Of a stretch of 64,000 nucleotides of DNA, positions 1 through 11,485 are shown one piece after another. The stretch is taken from positions 227,204,915 to 227,268,914 of the forward strand of contig NC_081410.1 in the NCBI RefSeq assembly GCF_030272615.1. Direction: 5' to 3'. A program made the translations under genes and the position numbers. Source of the DNA: Cryptomeria japonica. Taxonomy: Eukaryota > Streptophyta > Pinopsida > Cupressales > Cupressaceae. The notes below the pieces were generated by a model that saw only the letters and a program-made list of their open reading frames with translations, did no database searches and was not told the DNA's origin. How positions within the stretch are numbered: position 1 is the first letter of the stretch; the number at the start of each line of letters is the position of its first letter.

Positions 1-2989
1 AATGCCTCGAATCGCAATCAGAGAAACCTGCAAATTAAAATTTTTTGGAAGAAATTAATGATCTAAAATCGAGGGAAATGGCACGCGACCAATGACAACT
101 TATCTGTGTGCTCAATACTTGTTTAATCGTTCGGGCAGTGATCAAGAATAGCGACATCGAATCCAAGTTGTCCACAAGGAGATAAACAATATATCTCTGG
201 AGAGAGGTGCTTCAGCTGACAACAGCAATTAGTTGGCGATGGCGAGAGGCCACGAGTACTTGTGGGATGATTTGTCTGACTAGAGTGTAGACTTACCTAG
301 GTAAGTGGTGTAAAAATTCATCCAAATTATGATCTACCAAAAGTGAGTATAGACTTACCTAGGTAAGTGGTGTAAAACTTCATCTTAATTATGAATGAAT
401 GTTTTTAATGGTAATTCTCTACCAAAAGTGAGTGTAGATTTATCTAGATAAGTGGTGTAAAACTTCATCCTAATTATGAATGAATGTTTTTAATAGTATA
501 AGTTAGGATAAATATTCCATGGGATCATTTGATAATCAATTATTTTGCAAAGTACAAAAATTTAAATGGCAAGGTCGTTTATATGGCATTTATTTGATCT
601 CCCTTTTCTTTTGGATCTCAAATCTTCTAGTGTGGATCATTGTTCAAATAATTTACATTTTTTGTCATCCTTTCTTCTTCAAATAGGTTACTTAAAGAGC
701 ACACACTTCAAATCTCAATGTTATTGGCTTGAATATCCATGTAAGCCAAATACTTCATAATGTAGTGTCATTATGTCCCACTAGATTCAAGGTACAAAAA
801 CAACTTATTCTATCTCCTCACTTTTCTTAGGAATTGTCCACCTTCCAGCTCAACACCTAAGTTGGCACGAACTAGACCTTAAATGAGTCATTAACATTTT
901 TGTTTTTCATTTAATTTCCACTCTATATAGTTTTTTGTTGGTGGTCATATGAAGGATTTAAGTGCTTGATATAGTATTCCCTTTTTCTTCCAAGTTGTCT
1001 TGTCCATGTGTTTACTTTAAATTTTCTTACATATATTTTTTGATTGCCCCATTAGTATTTGGTTACTCTTTTATGCTTATACCCCACTTATCCGTTTGCT
1101 TGTCATTTTGTTTCATCCACATATTATTCTCTTTATCTAATTTCTCTTTTGCCACCATTTTGGGCTAGTGGGGCAACTCCGTGTTCTTTAGCATTTTTAA
1201 ATGAACCATAAATTAGCAACTAGATCATAGTCAATGTCTCTGTAGGAAAAATGCCAACTTTGGCTAAGGCAATCTCATAGTGAAGAACTTCACATCTTCT
1301 CATATATACTGATAGGCCTCTAATTTGTCCATCTTTTATCAATTATATTGCAAACTTTAGTTAAGTTTTATGCTATAAGTGTTATGAGCCTCAATCCTAG
1401 TATGACCTATTATGGTATTAAGACTTCATTTGAGCACTTTTAATATGTTTAGTTAATGACTCTAATATAATACATATATGCTTATGAATGGTTGCATGTT
1501 ATGGATGGAAATGGTTAATTACTATGGTTTGCAATGTTATATATATTAACCTATAATGCCACACTTTATGTTGGGTCGGAAACGACTGTCCCTATAGCCA
1601 AGCATTGTGTCAACTCCTATAGCCACGTGTAGAACCAGCATTGATTTGGTCAAAAGCAATTTCAAGCGGATAAAACAATCTAAGGGCAATACTCATACAT
1701 GGACATCTTTCATTATGACATGAACTCCCCAAGCACGTTCTATTAAGTAGCTAGTTGAGCTGATTAAAGTGGATAATTATGTGTTTAAGTGGTTGTTAGG
1801 AATTGCAGTCCTAATAGAACTCTTCTTTAGTTTATGGTTCTTTTATTCAATTAATAAATCTCTCCCTTGATTTGGCGATCAAGTTGTTGCTAGTTAGAGA
1901 ATAAGTCATAGGAGTAATGTTATAAATAAGCTTGTGCACAATCTGAAAAGGTTAACGATTATGTGACTATGCCATCAATTATATTTTGAAGTATGTAAGA
2001 CTTGATGAATAGAATACAATGCATTTCTGATCTAGTTGTGTAATTGGGTGAATTCATAGTAAGCAAGCCACTTGAGGTAAAGTTGTATTCTAAGTATTAT
2101 CTTAGTTTAGTTAGTTTTGTTTCTAATATTTAGCATCGCAGTAGTTTTCTTGAATTTCAATAGAACAATAGTTTCATTGTTTACTGCTCACAACTATAAC
2201 TGGGATAGAATAGATAGTGTGTAAGTCATGGCTAGTGAATGTTTCCTTAATAGGAGTTGGTTTGATTATTGTCTTGTTACCTTAGATTAAGATGTTGTAG
2301 CATAATCTTTCGTTTGCATTGCACGTGTTCATTTCTTGATATTTCTAATAATAGTTATTTTCAACAGTTATTTTCTAGCTCTTTCTTTTACTACAATCTT
2401 TGCAAGTAACATAGGATAGTGACCCTAGATAAGTTTCTAATGCGCATATAGTTCTACACCATTTCAAGTTATTGACCCTTGGTTGACAAGTAAATGCAAT
2501 CTTTAAGCCATGAAGGATTGCTCAGCATGGATGAATATCCCCGAGTTGTGAAATTATGTTCCAATCTCAATTGGAATTATAAGACTTGACACTTTTGGCT
2601 CTGTTGTCAAGGATGGTGTCTAGTTATGATATTATCTGGGTTGTCTAGTAGTTTTTCATGTTTTCTTAGAAATAAGATTTGTCATTTCTAGTTTATAGGA
2701 CTTTTAGATTTTAAACAAGCCCCCACAATCTTTACTAACCATTTGTAGGTGCGTTGGAGAAACGGACTTATATCTGCATGCATAGAAGAATGGACTCTTG
2801 TGGAAGATTCTTTCCTAGTATTGATAGCCAAACCGTCCAAGTACCTTTAGCAAAAATCAAATATCATTCACCTCCATCTCACCAGCCTCTCAAGTCGCTT
2901 CCAAATCATCCCAAAATTCTACTCCACATAATCTCCACCTAGATTTAGATTTAGAATAGGTGATACAAATTGTCATGCTAACCAAGATG
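1..2989. other. Unassigned AT-rich region upstream of OLD gag
   Basis: No convincing gene is visible; the few open frames are under 70 codons and resemble no family I know. Because gag of the OLD gypsy element follows directly, this stretch is probably its 5' LTR and/or leader, or an older insertion. I could not find a copy of the OLD 3' LTR start (TGTCACAACC, position 56618) here, so no 5' LTR can be called. A TATA-like string lies near 1921-1929. The only clear structure is a short tandem array at 283-500. Confidence 0.4.
283..500. repeat. Tandem repeat, three imperfect units (62 and 85 bp spacing)
   Basis: The string GAGTGTAGACTTACC or a close variant starts at 283, 345 and 430, each followed by CTAGGTAAGTGGTGTAAAA or a variant and then an ATTATGA segment. 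Units 2 and 3 also carry a GAATGAATGTTTTTAAT extension that unit 1 lacks, which explains the unequal spacing. The core CTTACCTAGGTAAG is a perfect palindrome. No function is evident. Confidence 0.8.
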
Positions 2990-3129
2990 AAGAGACTCGA
3001 CTTTCCATTTTCCCATTGTCAAACAAGAGAGGAATATTGCTCTCAAGAACATACCACCTTCATCCATTCCCAAATTCCATGGGCTTATTACTAAAAACTT
3101 AGACACCCATTTTTTTAGTTTGATGTCTT

Positions 3130-3560
3130 ATATTGTAGTTATGACTACACCACAAATGCCCATAGGTTGAAATTATTTCCTAAAACTCTCCAAGACTCTA
3201 TCTTGAGACGGTTCATGAGCTTAGGGAGAGATGTAATGGCTAATTGGGATAGTATGAAAATAACATTCTTGAAGAAATATAGGGATTATTGTAGAGGATG
3301 AGACTTGCATGGAGATGATATCTTTCTAATGTCTCAAAAGGAGGATGAGTCATTAGAAGACTACCTTGAATGTTTCCTATTTATTCTGCAAAAATCTAGG
3401 CACAACAATCTACATGAAGATTCACTCAAGCATGTTTTCCTTCGTGGAATCGATGAAGGCTATTTGGATGCCTTGAACTTAATGGTAGGAGATGTGACTC
3501 AAGCTACTTAGGATGATATGTGTAGGCTTGCAAAAAATTATTCTCGGTCAACAATGAAGA
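3130..3560 (+). pseudogene. gag: OLD gag (retrotransposon gag domain remnant)
   Basis: Conceptual translation gives the typical Ty3/gypsy gag helical core: a Leu-rich stretch, then a W-D-S-M/F-LKKY motif, then QKEDESLEDYLECF, the usual Q.E.ES...Y..RF signature. Stops occur at the segment junctions, for example before HGDDIF near 3300 and after TQAT near 3510. Gag would form the particle core. No clear zinc knuckle follows, only a Lys/Cys-rich remnant around 3750. Assignment rests on motif recognition only. Confidence 0.7.
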
Positions 3561-4179
3561 AGACAAGAACCATACAAGGATTAACATATAAATCTACTAC
3601 AGGAGTGTTAATGATAGAAATTATTAACCTACTTTCAAATATGAAGTGGGATATCATCAATCACATGGCTACGCAGATGGATGCATTGCAAGAAACAAAG
3701 AAGCAAAAGGAAGCATATGTTGTTTCAGATGAATACTACCCACATTGATACTACACGAAAAAAGATTGCAAATGTAAACGAATTACAAACATAAAGGATA
3801 GGCCTAATTTAAAGACCCTAGAAGATGAAGATGGCCAGGCGTTCTATTTTGCCTAGCAAAAACCATGGAACTAAAGGCCAGGCATGCCTCAAGTTCCCCT
3901 ATCCTGTAATACCTCTTATAGCAATTTGAATTAGTGGCAAAACCAACCTGCTCCTAGTTAGATGGATATTGGCCCAAGACCATGGAATATTACTCCTCTT
4001 GGGAGTTGGCAACCTTTTAAACCCCAGAATCAGTATCCAAATTGGTAGATTCTCAATCAAATTGGCAGCAACAACCATGGAGAGGTAATCAACCCAAGAA
4101 TAATCCTAATATAAAACTTGTCTTAGCTCCATGGTTAAGCTAGAAAGGATGGTCAAAGACTTGGTAATAACACTTGACT

Positions 4180-4330
4180 CTTAGGAATATCCTATAGATT
4201 TCATTGTCCTATAGCCAAAAGCTAACCTTGGGGGGTATCCACTCATTCTAGGGAGACCATGACTTGCAATAAAAGATACTTTCATAGGATGTAGATCAAT
4301 GGAAATGATACTTTCAAATGGGAATGTTAC
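4180..4330 (+). pseudogene. OLD aspartic protease C-terminal remnant
   Basis: The frame reads N-L-G-G-Y-P-L-I-L-G-R-P-stop-L-A at 4223-4270. This matches the conserved retropepsin end YPLILGRPWL, with the Trp codon now TGA (4260-4262). The catalytic Asp region upstream is not recognisable. The domain sits between gag and RT as expected for a gypsy polyprotein. Confidence 0.6.
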
Positions 4331-4983
4331 AAAACAAGGTTTTATATTCCCTAGTCCAACCTTATCAAGATAGTGATCAAGTTGTTTGGCCAAACCTTGG
4401 AGACAAGGAAGTAGATAGTCTGCAAACACTTATGATAATAGAAAGGGATCCTATGTTGCAAGGACAAGACGAGGATATAATATTGATTTATATAATCTAG
4501 AATGATTATAGTAGACACGGAGAAGCATTACCATGTCTGGCATGCACTTTTTGTCTCATGTATTCATTACTGCCCACAACCTCATCTGAAAGCTACCTAT
4601 CAACTACACAACTACTTCATTAGTTGTTGCCACACAATGTAGATTTTGGGACATGTTTAAATATAGCCTCAATGAGCCTCATTACCATTCAGGTAGAGAT
4701 TACTCCTAGGAATCACCTTAATGTCAACATAAAACTCAATCAAGAACAGTAGATGTAGCTAGTTTCCCTATTGCAAGAACATAAGGATGCTTTTTCTTGG
4801 GATTATAGTGATATGAAGAGACTGGACCCAAACCTCTGTACGCACCTGATTTATATAAAAATAAGATTGTAGGCCAATTACACAGCCATGGAGGAGGATG
4901 AATCTAATGATTAAGGAGATGGTCAAGATTGAATTGCACAATTTGTTGAATGCATGATTTATATATCATATCTCTAATAGCTA

Positions 4984-5331
4984 GTGGATCTCACCACTTG
5001 TTATAGTTCCAAAAAAGGGGGCAAATGGAGACTTTGTGTGGACTACAGGGAGCTCAACTTTGCAACAAGGAAGGATCATTTTCCTCTTCCATTCATCAAT
5101 CAATTTTTGGACTCTTTAGTTGTAAAGAAACACTTTCATTTTTGGATGATTTTAGTGGTTATAACCAAATTCAAATAACACACCAGAAGATCAGGATAAA
5201 ACTACTTTTACGTATTCTTGGAGCACATATGCATATGTTATCCCGCCTTTTGGCCTTTGCAATGCACTTCAAACATTCCAAGGAGTATTTTTGAACTTTT
5301 CTTCGATCTCGCACATGATTGTATGGAGGTG
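4984..5331 (+). pseudogene. OLD reverse transcriptase, N-terminal part
   Basis: The translation contains KKGGKWRLCVDYRELN, the fingers motif of gypsy RT, then FPLPFINQFLDSL. After a frameshift it reads LDDFSGYNQIQI, which carries the first catalytic Asp, and then PFGLCNALQTFQ. The protein is cut at 5331 by the CHR insertion and resumes at 11416. Several frames are needed to read it, so it is a pseudogene. Confidence 0.85.
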
Positions 5332-6055
5332 TGATGCAGAAGCATCCCCAGTTCATAGCAATCTTGCATCAACCAAAAACATTTTCTTTTTGTTTTGCTT
5401 TAGTTTGCAATTTCAACATTTCTTTTTGTGTGTCTCGATTTTGGCTCACCGGATCCTATGGAGTTGGATTCTACTTGAAGACTTGATCATACTTCTTGCT
5501 TCCAGAGTGCATCGCATTTGGATCATTTTCTGGCAATCTACCGAAACCCATTTTGAAGCTTGCGGAGCCTTGGACGTTGATTCCAATGTTCCTTGGCATG
5601 TGGCCGATCTTTTCCTGCGATCTACGTTTCATCCTTTGGATTTTTTGGAGGAATCTCTTAGCGGAGGCCGACCTTGTTTATTTTACACATTAGGTCTTGT
5701 TCTTTGTGTTTTGATCCCTTTTTGGGCCGACTGGATCCTTTGGATCGTATATATAATTATAATTGCACATTAGAATGAATCAAAGAATCAAAGAATTAGG
5801 TAGCAAGATTGTGCATAGAAGATAGATCTTAAGATTCAAGGTCCCGATTGTGACCTATTATGTATTTTCTACGAGGACTGGGAGTCGGTTATGCCGTAAC
5901 CCGGTTGTTACCAGTTGGTTGTAATCAATTTTCATGAAATAAAACAAATCCGTTCTACATTGTCTCCATCATATCTTTGTGTTTTCGTTGTGTTACTCTT
6001 GCTAACCGGTCCAGATTGATCTCTTTGAGGTCCCTCCTCATTGATGATTGCTTCA
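5332..6055 (+). repeat. CHR 5' LTR
   Basis: It is a direct repeat of 10723-11415, bounded by TG and CA. It contains a TATA box (5748-5757) and AATAAA (5938-5943), so the R region probably lies in its second half. The two copies differ by many substitutions and by a deletion of roughly 20 bp in the 3' copy around 10900, so the insertion is old. Confidence 0.95.
5748..5757 (+). promoter_or_regulatory. TATA box of CHR LTR
   Basis: The string TATATATAAT lies in the middle of the LTR and is repeated in the 3' LTR near 11117-11126. It sits about 190 bp upstream of AATAAA, a normal spacing for the start and end of the R region. Confidence 0.6.
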
Positions 6056-6057
6056 AG

Positions 6058-6070
6058 TGGTATCAGAGCA
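6058..6070 (+). promoter_or_regulatory. CHR primer binding site (initiator Met tRNA type)
   Basis: TGGTATCAGAGCA begins 2 bp after the 5' LTR end. This is the standard plant PBS complementary to the 3' end of initiator Met tRNA, where minus-strand cDNA synthesis starts. Confidence 0.9.
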
Positions 6071-6164
6071 AAGTTTCATTCCATAGGTTGCGTGTCCTGA
6101 ATTTTGTTTTGTAGGGTGGTGGATTGCGGATCCAACCTACAGCTACAGAGGACCGATGTGAACA

Positions 6165-7200
6165 ATGGTACGAAGAGGAGCTAGGGATGGTGGAGCATGT
6201 GGGAATGCAGACCCTATTGTGATGGAGATGTTGCATGGTATAGTAGTCTGGTTGGAAGTCGTGGAGACAACCCAAAGAAGAGGTCGACATATTGAAGAAG
6301 TAAGTGAAGATGAAGGAGAAGAAGCCCCGACAGAACAAGCAAACCCACCAGTGGTTGATCCAGATGAGGAGAGGTTTTTGAGGGTTTTGAGTAGGGTGAA
6401 TACTAAACCTCATTTTACCCCACCAGAATATGATGGGAAGTTAGATTCAGATGAATTGATGGATTGGATCTCGGAGATGGAGAAGTATTTTGATTTTGAA
6501 AACACTGCAGAAGAGAGGAAGGTGAAATATGTTTGTACTCGGTTGAAAGGTCATGCATCTCTTTGGTGGGAGCATTTGCAAGTTGATAGATATAGAAGAG
6601 GTAGAGAGAAGATTAAGACATGGGATCAGATGATTGCTAAGTTGAAGTCAAAGTTTATGCCAGCTGATTATCAAGTGAATCTGTTCCAGAAGTTGCAAAA
6701 TCTGAGATAGAAGGAATCTAGTGTGAAGGAGTACACCAAAGCATTTTACAAGTTGAACATCAGATCCGGACATGTTGATGATGAAGTTGAACAAGTTACA
6801 AGATATTTGAATGGATTGCAGATGTCTATACAAGATGAACTCAGTTTGATCAAATTGGAGAGTGTTGAATAGGATTACCAGTATGCCCAAAAGGCAAAAG
6901 ATAAGTTAAGTAAAAGACACGAGAAAAGGTAGAGAGGCAAAGGCAAAAGGTTTACCAAAGGAGGATTTCAAGGAGGATGAGGATATACCAGAGGTAGAGT
7001 AACCTGTGTAGATCAGAATAAGGACAAGAAAGTGAACAAAGAAGGTAATTCTTACTGGAAGGATGATATAAATTTCTACAGAGGAGAGAACCAGATGGTT
7101 ACCGGAATGAGAATTTTGGAAGACAAGACAAGAGAACATTTAGAGGGACTGGCTATAAGTGTGGAGGAGAAGGAAATCGTGCATTCAAGTGTAAGAAGAT
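6165..7200 (+). pseudogene. gag: CHR gag
   Basis: ATG at 6165 lies 95 bp after the PBS. The gag core runs FTPPEYDGKLDSDELMDWI, LKGHASLWWEHLQ, then LKSKFMPADYQ (about residues 80-175). The frame hits TAG at 6708-6710 and continues in the same frame with SSVKEYTKAF. At about 7150-7195 a zinc knuckle remains as YKCGGEGNRAFKC; its first Cys is Gly and its His is Asn, so zinc binding is lost. Stops near 6870 and 6930 confirm decay. Confidence 0.85.
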
Positions 7201-7329
7201 AGAAAATATTAGAAGAGTAGCAGTGGTGGAAGAAAACCCCACTGGATTAGACAACAAACCGAAAGATTGAGAATTGTTGATGATGAGGAGATCTTTGTGT
7301 CATACTGGAGGAGATGAAGAGCCTTTGTA

Positions 7330-7710
7330 GAGGAAGAATTTGTTCAAGACTAGATGTAAGGTATCTGGTAAGTGTTGTAAAGTTGTTGTTGATAGTGGTA
7401 GTTCAAATAATCTTGTTTCAGAAGAGATGGTGAGTAAGTTAAATTTGGAGAGATTGAAACACCCTAAGCCTTATCAGATAGCATGGATTCAAGATGAACA
7501 TAAGTTGTTAGTAAGAGCAATGTTTGGTGAAATTGAAAATTGGGAATTATCATGATGAAGTCTTGTGTGATATTATGCCTATGGATATTTGTCATCTTTT
7601 GTTGGGTAGACCTTGGCAGTTTGATAGACAAGCAGTACATGATGGGAGGAAGAATGCATACACTATTGTGGCCAATGGGATGAAGCAAACTTTGTTGCCT
7701 TTAGAGGAAC
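7330..7710 (+). pseudogene. CHR retroviral-type aspartic protease
   Basis: The active-site motif VVVDSGSSNNLVS is present at about 7380-7420. The domain ends with MDICHLLLGRPWQFDRQ near 7580-7625. The two halves lie in different frames, with the shift near 7530 around WELS/GNYHDE. The catalytic Asp itself is intact. The role is to process the Gag-Pol polyprotein. Confidence 0.85.
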
Positions 7711-7859
7711 CTTTGAAGAATGAAGTCTATACAAATGCTAGAATATGTTTGGTGGATGGAAGGAAATTCCTGGATGGATTGAGACACAAGAATGTGTGTT
7801 TTGCCTTAATTCCTAAGAAGACTAAAAAACCGAAACTGGAAGGAGAACAATCGGAAGAG

Positions 7860-9225
7860 ATAAAAGATTTGTTGAAAGAATATGAAAACATCATTTCAGA
7901 TAATGTACTTGATGGATTTCCACCTGTGAGAAGTATTAGTCATTGCATGGACTTGGTTCCCGGAGCTAGTTTGCCTAACAAAGTTGCACACCGGATGACA
8001 TCGACAGAGAATGAAGAGATGAATAGACAAGTGCAGGAGGTGTTGAAGAAAGGTTTGATCAGGGAGAGTTTGAGCCCTTGTGCAATACCAATAGTATTAG
8101 CGCCGAAATAAGAATGGAGAATGGAGAATGTGTATTGATTCCAGAGCAATACATAAGATCACAGTGAAATATCATTTTCCTTTGCCTAGGATGGATGACA
8201 TAATGGACTGTTTGAGTGGAGCAAAATACTTTACAAAGAGATTTGAAGAGTGGATATCATCAAATCGGGATCAGAGAAGGAGATGAGTGGAAGACAACAT
8301 TTAAGACAAATGAAGGACTGTATGAATGGTTGGTGATGCCTTTTGGGTTAACTAATGCACATAGTACTTTCATGAGGATGATGAATGAGGTATTGAAGAA
8401 ATTTTTGGGTAAGTTTGTTATTGTGTATTTGGATGACATTCTGATTTTCAGTAAGACAAAAGAGGAACATTTGTTGCAGTTGAGACAAGTTTTGGAGAGA
8501 TTGAGAGAAGAGAAGTTGTTGATAAATATTAAGAAGTGTACTTTCATGAAGGATGAGTTAGTCTATCTGGGATATATGATATATGAGGATGGTTTGAAAA
8601 TGGACCCTAAGAAAGTAAAAGAAATTGTTGAGTGGCCTACACCAGAAAGCATTGGAGAGGTAAGATCATTTCATGGATTGGCTAGTTTTTACCAGAAGTT
8701 TATCAGAAATTTAGTTCAGTTTGTAACCCTATGACTGAGACCATGAGATGAGATCGAAAGGAATTCAAGTAGACCACCGGAGAAAACAAAAATTTTGAAC
8801 TATTGAAGCAGAAAGTGACTGAGCAACTTGTGTTGGCTTTATCAAATTTTAATAAAGTATTTCAAGTGGATTGTGATGCAAGTGGAATAGCAATAGGAGT
8901 AGTCTTGAGTTGGGAAGGGAAAGCAGTAGCTTATTTCAGTGAGAAGTTGAATGATGCCCTGAGGAGATATTTAATGTATGATCGGGATTTTTATGTCATA
9001 GTTCGAGCTTTGAAAAAGTGGAGACATTACTTGTTGCATAAGGAGTTTGTGTTGTATACAGATCATCAAGCTTTACAGTATTTGAATAGTCAGAGTAAGT
9101 TGAATTAGAGGCATATGAGATGGGTAGAATTCTTGCAGAGTTACACCTTTGTGTTGAATCATGGGAGTGGGAAATCTAACAAAGTTGTTGATGCATTGAG
9201 TAAGAGAAGGAATTTGCTGACAGAG
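7860..9225 (+). pseudogene. CHR reverse transcriptase and RNase H
   Basis: RT starts with [17 protein letters not shown]. One extra T at about 8107 shifts the frame just before NGEWRMC-like sequence. A second shift near 8235 precedes [19 protein letters not shown]. The active site [12 protein letters not shown] is intact at about 8419-8455. RNase H follows from about 8800 with VDCDASGIAIGVVLS, YDRDFYVIVRALKKWRHYL and YTDHQALQYL, so its acidic residues are kept. A stop lies at 9106 before RHMRWVEFLQ. Confidence 0.9.
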
Positions 9226-9321
9226 ATGAGAGTGACAGTATTAGGATTTGAAGATTTGAAGACCTTGTATGATTATGACTCGGATTTTGTAGAACCTTGG
9301 AAATTATGTAGATAACCAATT

Positions 9322-10100
9322 ATGGTAGACAAAAGCAAGTGGTTGGATTACTTCATTCGGGATGGGATGTTATTCATAGGAGTTCAGTTGTGCATACCTA
9401 AGAGTTCTATGAGGGAGAATCTGATAAAGGAGAAACATAGTGGAGGTTTGGCTGGACATTTTGGTATTGACAAAACAGTAGCATTGGTGAGTAAGCAGTA
9501 CTTTTGGCCCCAGATTCATAAGGATGTTAAGAGATATGTGCAAAGTTGTAGAGTTTTTCAAGTTGCAAAGGTTAGTAGTCAGAATATGGGATTGTATAAA
9601 CCTTTGACAATACCAGTAAGACCTTGGGAGGATATAAGCATGGATTTTGTACTTGGATTGCCTAAAACACCGAGAGGGAATGGTTCTATATTTGTGGTAG
9701 TGGATACATTCTTGAAGATGGCTCATTTCATACCTTGTAAGAAGACATCAGATGCATTGCATGTAGTAGACCTATTTTTCAAGGAAGTGGTGAGATTGCA
9801 TGGATTACCTAAGTGCATAGTTTTAGATAGAGACACTAAGTTTGTTGGCTATTTTTGGAGAACACTTTGGAAGAAGATGAAGACAGATTTGAAGTTCAGT
9901 TCTACTTTTCATCCATAGACCAATGGACAGACATAAGTAGTTAGCCGAAGTTTGGAAAATTTGTTGAGATGTTTAGTTGGAGATAAAACCGGAAGTTGGG
10001 ATTTGATCCTTGCACAAGCAGAGTTTGCCTACAATAATTCAGTGAATAGAAGTATCGGAAGAGCACCTTTTGAGATTGTTACCGGAGTGCATCCTAGAGG
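9322..10100 (+). pseudogene. CHR integrase catalytic region
   Basis: The zinc-binding part reads HSGGLAGHFGIDKT and then YVQSCRVFQ, with the second Cys of the usual C-x2-C lost. The core keeps the first catalytic Asp in ISMDFVLGLPKT and the second in VLDRDTKFVGYFW. The catalytic Glu of GQTEVV is replaced by a TAA stop at 9934-9936. The frame then continues LLRCLVGDKTGSWD and AYNNSVNRSIGRAPFEI. Confidence 0.9.
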
Positions 10101-10169
10101 TATATCATAATTGATAGACATTAGCAGTGAAGACTGGGGAAGTTCAGAGTAGAAGACTTTGCAGATCAC

Positions 10170-10662
10170 ATGGAAGCATTGCATATTCAGGTTAAGCAAC
10201 ATTTGGAAGACATGAACATCAAGTATAAAGAGAAGACGGATGAGAAGAGGAGACATAAGGAATTTGAAGTTGGCGATGAAGTGATGGTATATTTGAGAAA
10301 AGAGAGATTCCCGGTTGGAACTTATAACAAATTGCAAATATATAAGTTTGGACCTTACAAGATTTTGAGGAAGTTCAATTCTGGAAATGCATATGAAGTG
10401 GAGTTACCGGATAGTCTGAGTATTTCACCTGTGTTTAACATTGCAGATTTTCATTAGTACCATGAACCAGAATTCAATGAGGACAATATAGCAGACTTGG
10501 AGAAAAAGTTGCCCCCAAAGGAATCGGATCAGATTGCATAAATTTTGGACAGTAGGATTGGGTGTAGTACCCGGAGCAGTCAGTATAAGGAGTATCTTGT
10601 GAAGTGGAAGGACATACTAGTTGAGGATTCATCTTGGATTTCTTAGGAAGAGGTAGGTTGCC
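10170..10662 (+). pseudogene. CHR integrase C-terminus with chromodomain
   Basis: The frame from 10170 to 10457 contains the GPY/F-like segment [21 protein letters not shown] and PVFNIADFH. After the TAG at 10455-10457 and a further stop, the frame reads ILDSR then QYKEYLVKWKD, then EDSSWIS (about 10540-10660). This is the chromodomain core, with aromatic residues in the right places. In chromoviruses this domain steers integration towards marked chromatin. Confidence 0.85.
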
Positions 10663-10722
10663 TTGGTTTTCCTCTGACCCCAGCAAAGTGAGAGGCTCAC
10701 TTTTTCAATAACCCCGGATGTT

Positions 10723-11415
10723 TGATGCAGGAGCATCCCCGGTTCATAGCAATCTTGCGTCAACCAAAAACATTTTCTTTCTGTTTGTAGTTTCAATATT
10801 TCTTGTTGTGTGTCCCGGTTTTGGCTCACCGGATCCTATGGAGTTGGATTCTACTTGAAGACTTGATCATCTTTCTTGTTTCCAGACCGCATCGCATTTC
10901 GACAATCTACCGGAACCCCTTCCGAAGCTTGCGGAGCCTTGGGCGTTGATTTCGATGTTCCTTGGCGTGTGAATGACCTTTTTCCGCGATCTATGTTTCA
11001 TCCTTTGGATTTTCTGGAGGAATCTCTTGGTGGAGGTTGACCTTGTTTATTTTACACGTTAGATCTTGTTCTTTGGGTTTTGATCCCTTTTTGGGCCGAC
11101 TGAATCCTTTGGATTGTATATATAATTGTAATTGTGCATTAGAATGAATCAAAGAATCAAGTAGCGAGAATGTGCATAGAAGATAGATCTTAAGATTCAA
11201 GATCCCAGTTGTGACCTATTATGTATGTTCTACCAGGCCTAAGAGCTGGTTATGTTGTAACCCGATTGTTACCAGTTGGTTGTAATCAATTTTCATGAAA
11301 TAAAATAATCTGTTATGCATTGCCTTCATCATATCTTTGTGTTTATGTTGTGTTACTCTTGTTGACTGGTCCAGATTGATCTCTTTGAGGTCCCTCCTCA
11401 CCAGTGACTGCTTCA
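10723..11415 (+). repeat. CHR 3' LTR
   Basis: Direct repeat of 5332-6055, beginning TGATGCAGGAGCATCCCC and ending GACTGCTTCA. It is followed by aggtg, the target-site copy. TATA and AATAAA (11299-11304) are conserved. No strong polypurine tract is visible just upstream; AAAGTGAGAGG near 10685-10695 is the best candidate. Confidence 0.95.
11299..11304 (+). terminator. CHR poly(A) signal
   Basis: AATAAA within the 3' LTR, about 180 bp after the TATA box of that LTR. The same hexamer occurs at 5938-5943 in the 5' LTR. Confidence 0.5.
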
Positions 11416-11485
11416 AGGTGTATATGGACAACTTCACCACTTGTGGTGATAGTTATGAGGAAGCCTTGTCTAACTTGACTAAGGT
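11416..11485 (+). pseudogene. OLD reverse transcriptase, active-site fragment
   Basis: Joined to the sequence before 5332, this reads HDCMEVYMDNFTTCGDSYEE, then ALSNLTKV. YMDN is the degenerate RT active site, with the second Asp of Y-x-D-D changed to Asn. The fragment is only 70 bp long because CHR lies on its left and a solo LTR on its right. Confidence 0.9.

Larger units (their letters stand above)
5332..11415 (+). mobile_element. CHR: Ty3/gypsy chromovirus inserted in OLD RT
   Basis: LTRs of 724 and 693 bp begin TGATGCAG and end GCTTCA. The 5-bp target duplication aggtg is perfect (5327-5331 and 11416-11420). A Met-tRNA-type primer site follows the 5' LTR. The order is gag, protease, RT, RNase H, integrase, chromodomain, which defines a chromovirus. 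All domains have stops or frameshifts. Removing the insert rejoins OLD RT as MEVY-MDNF, so the site lies just upstream of the RT active-site motif. Confidence 0.95.

Noticed and set aside
1-2989. A search for the 5' LTR of OLD using its 3' LTR start
   Set aside because: No match to TGTCACAACC or the following 150 bp was seen, so no LTR is claimed here.
5291-5773. A 160-codon plus-strand frame as a gene
   Set aside because: It spans the junction between OLD RT and the CHR 5' LTR, so it is a chance frame across an insertion boundary.
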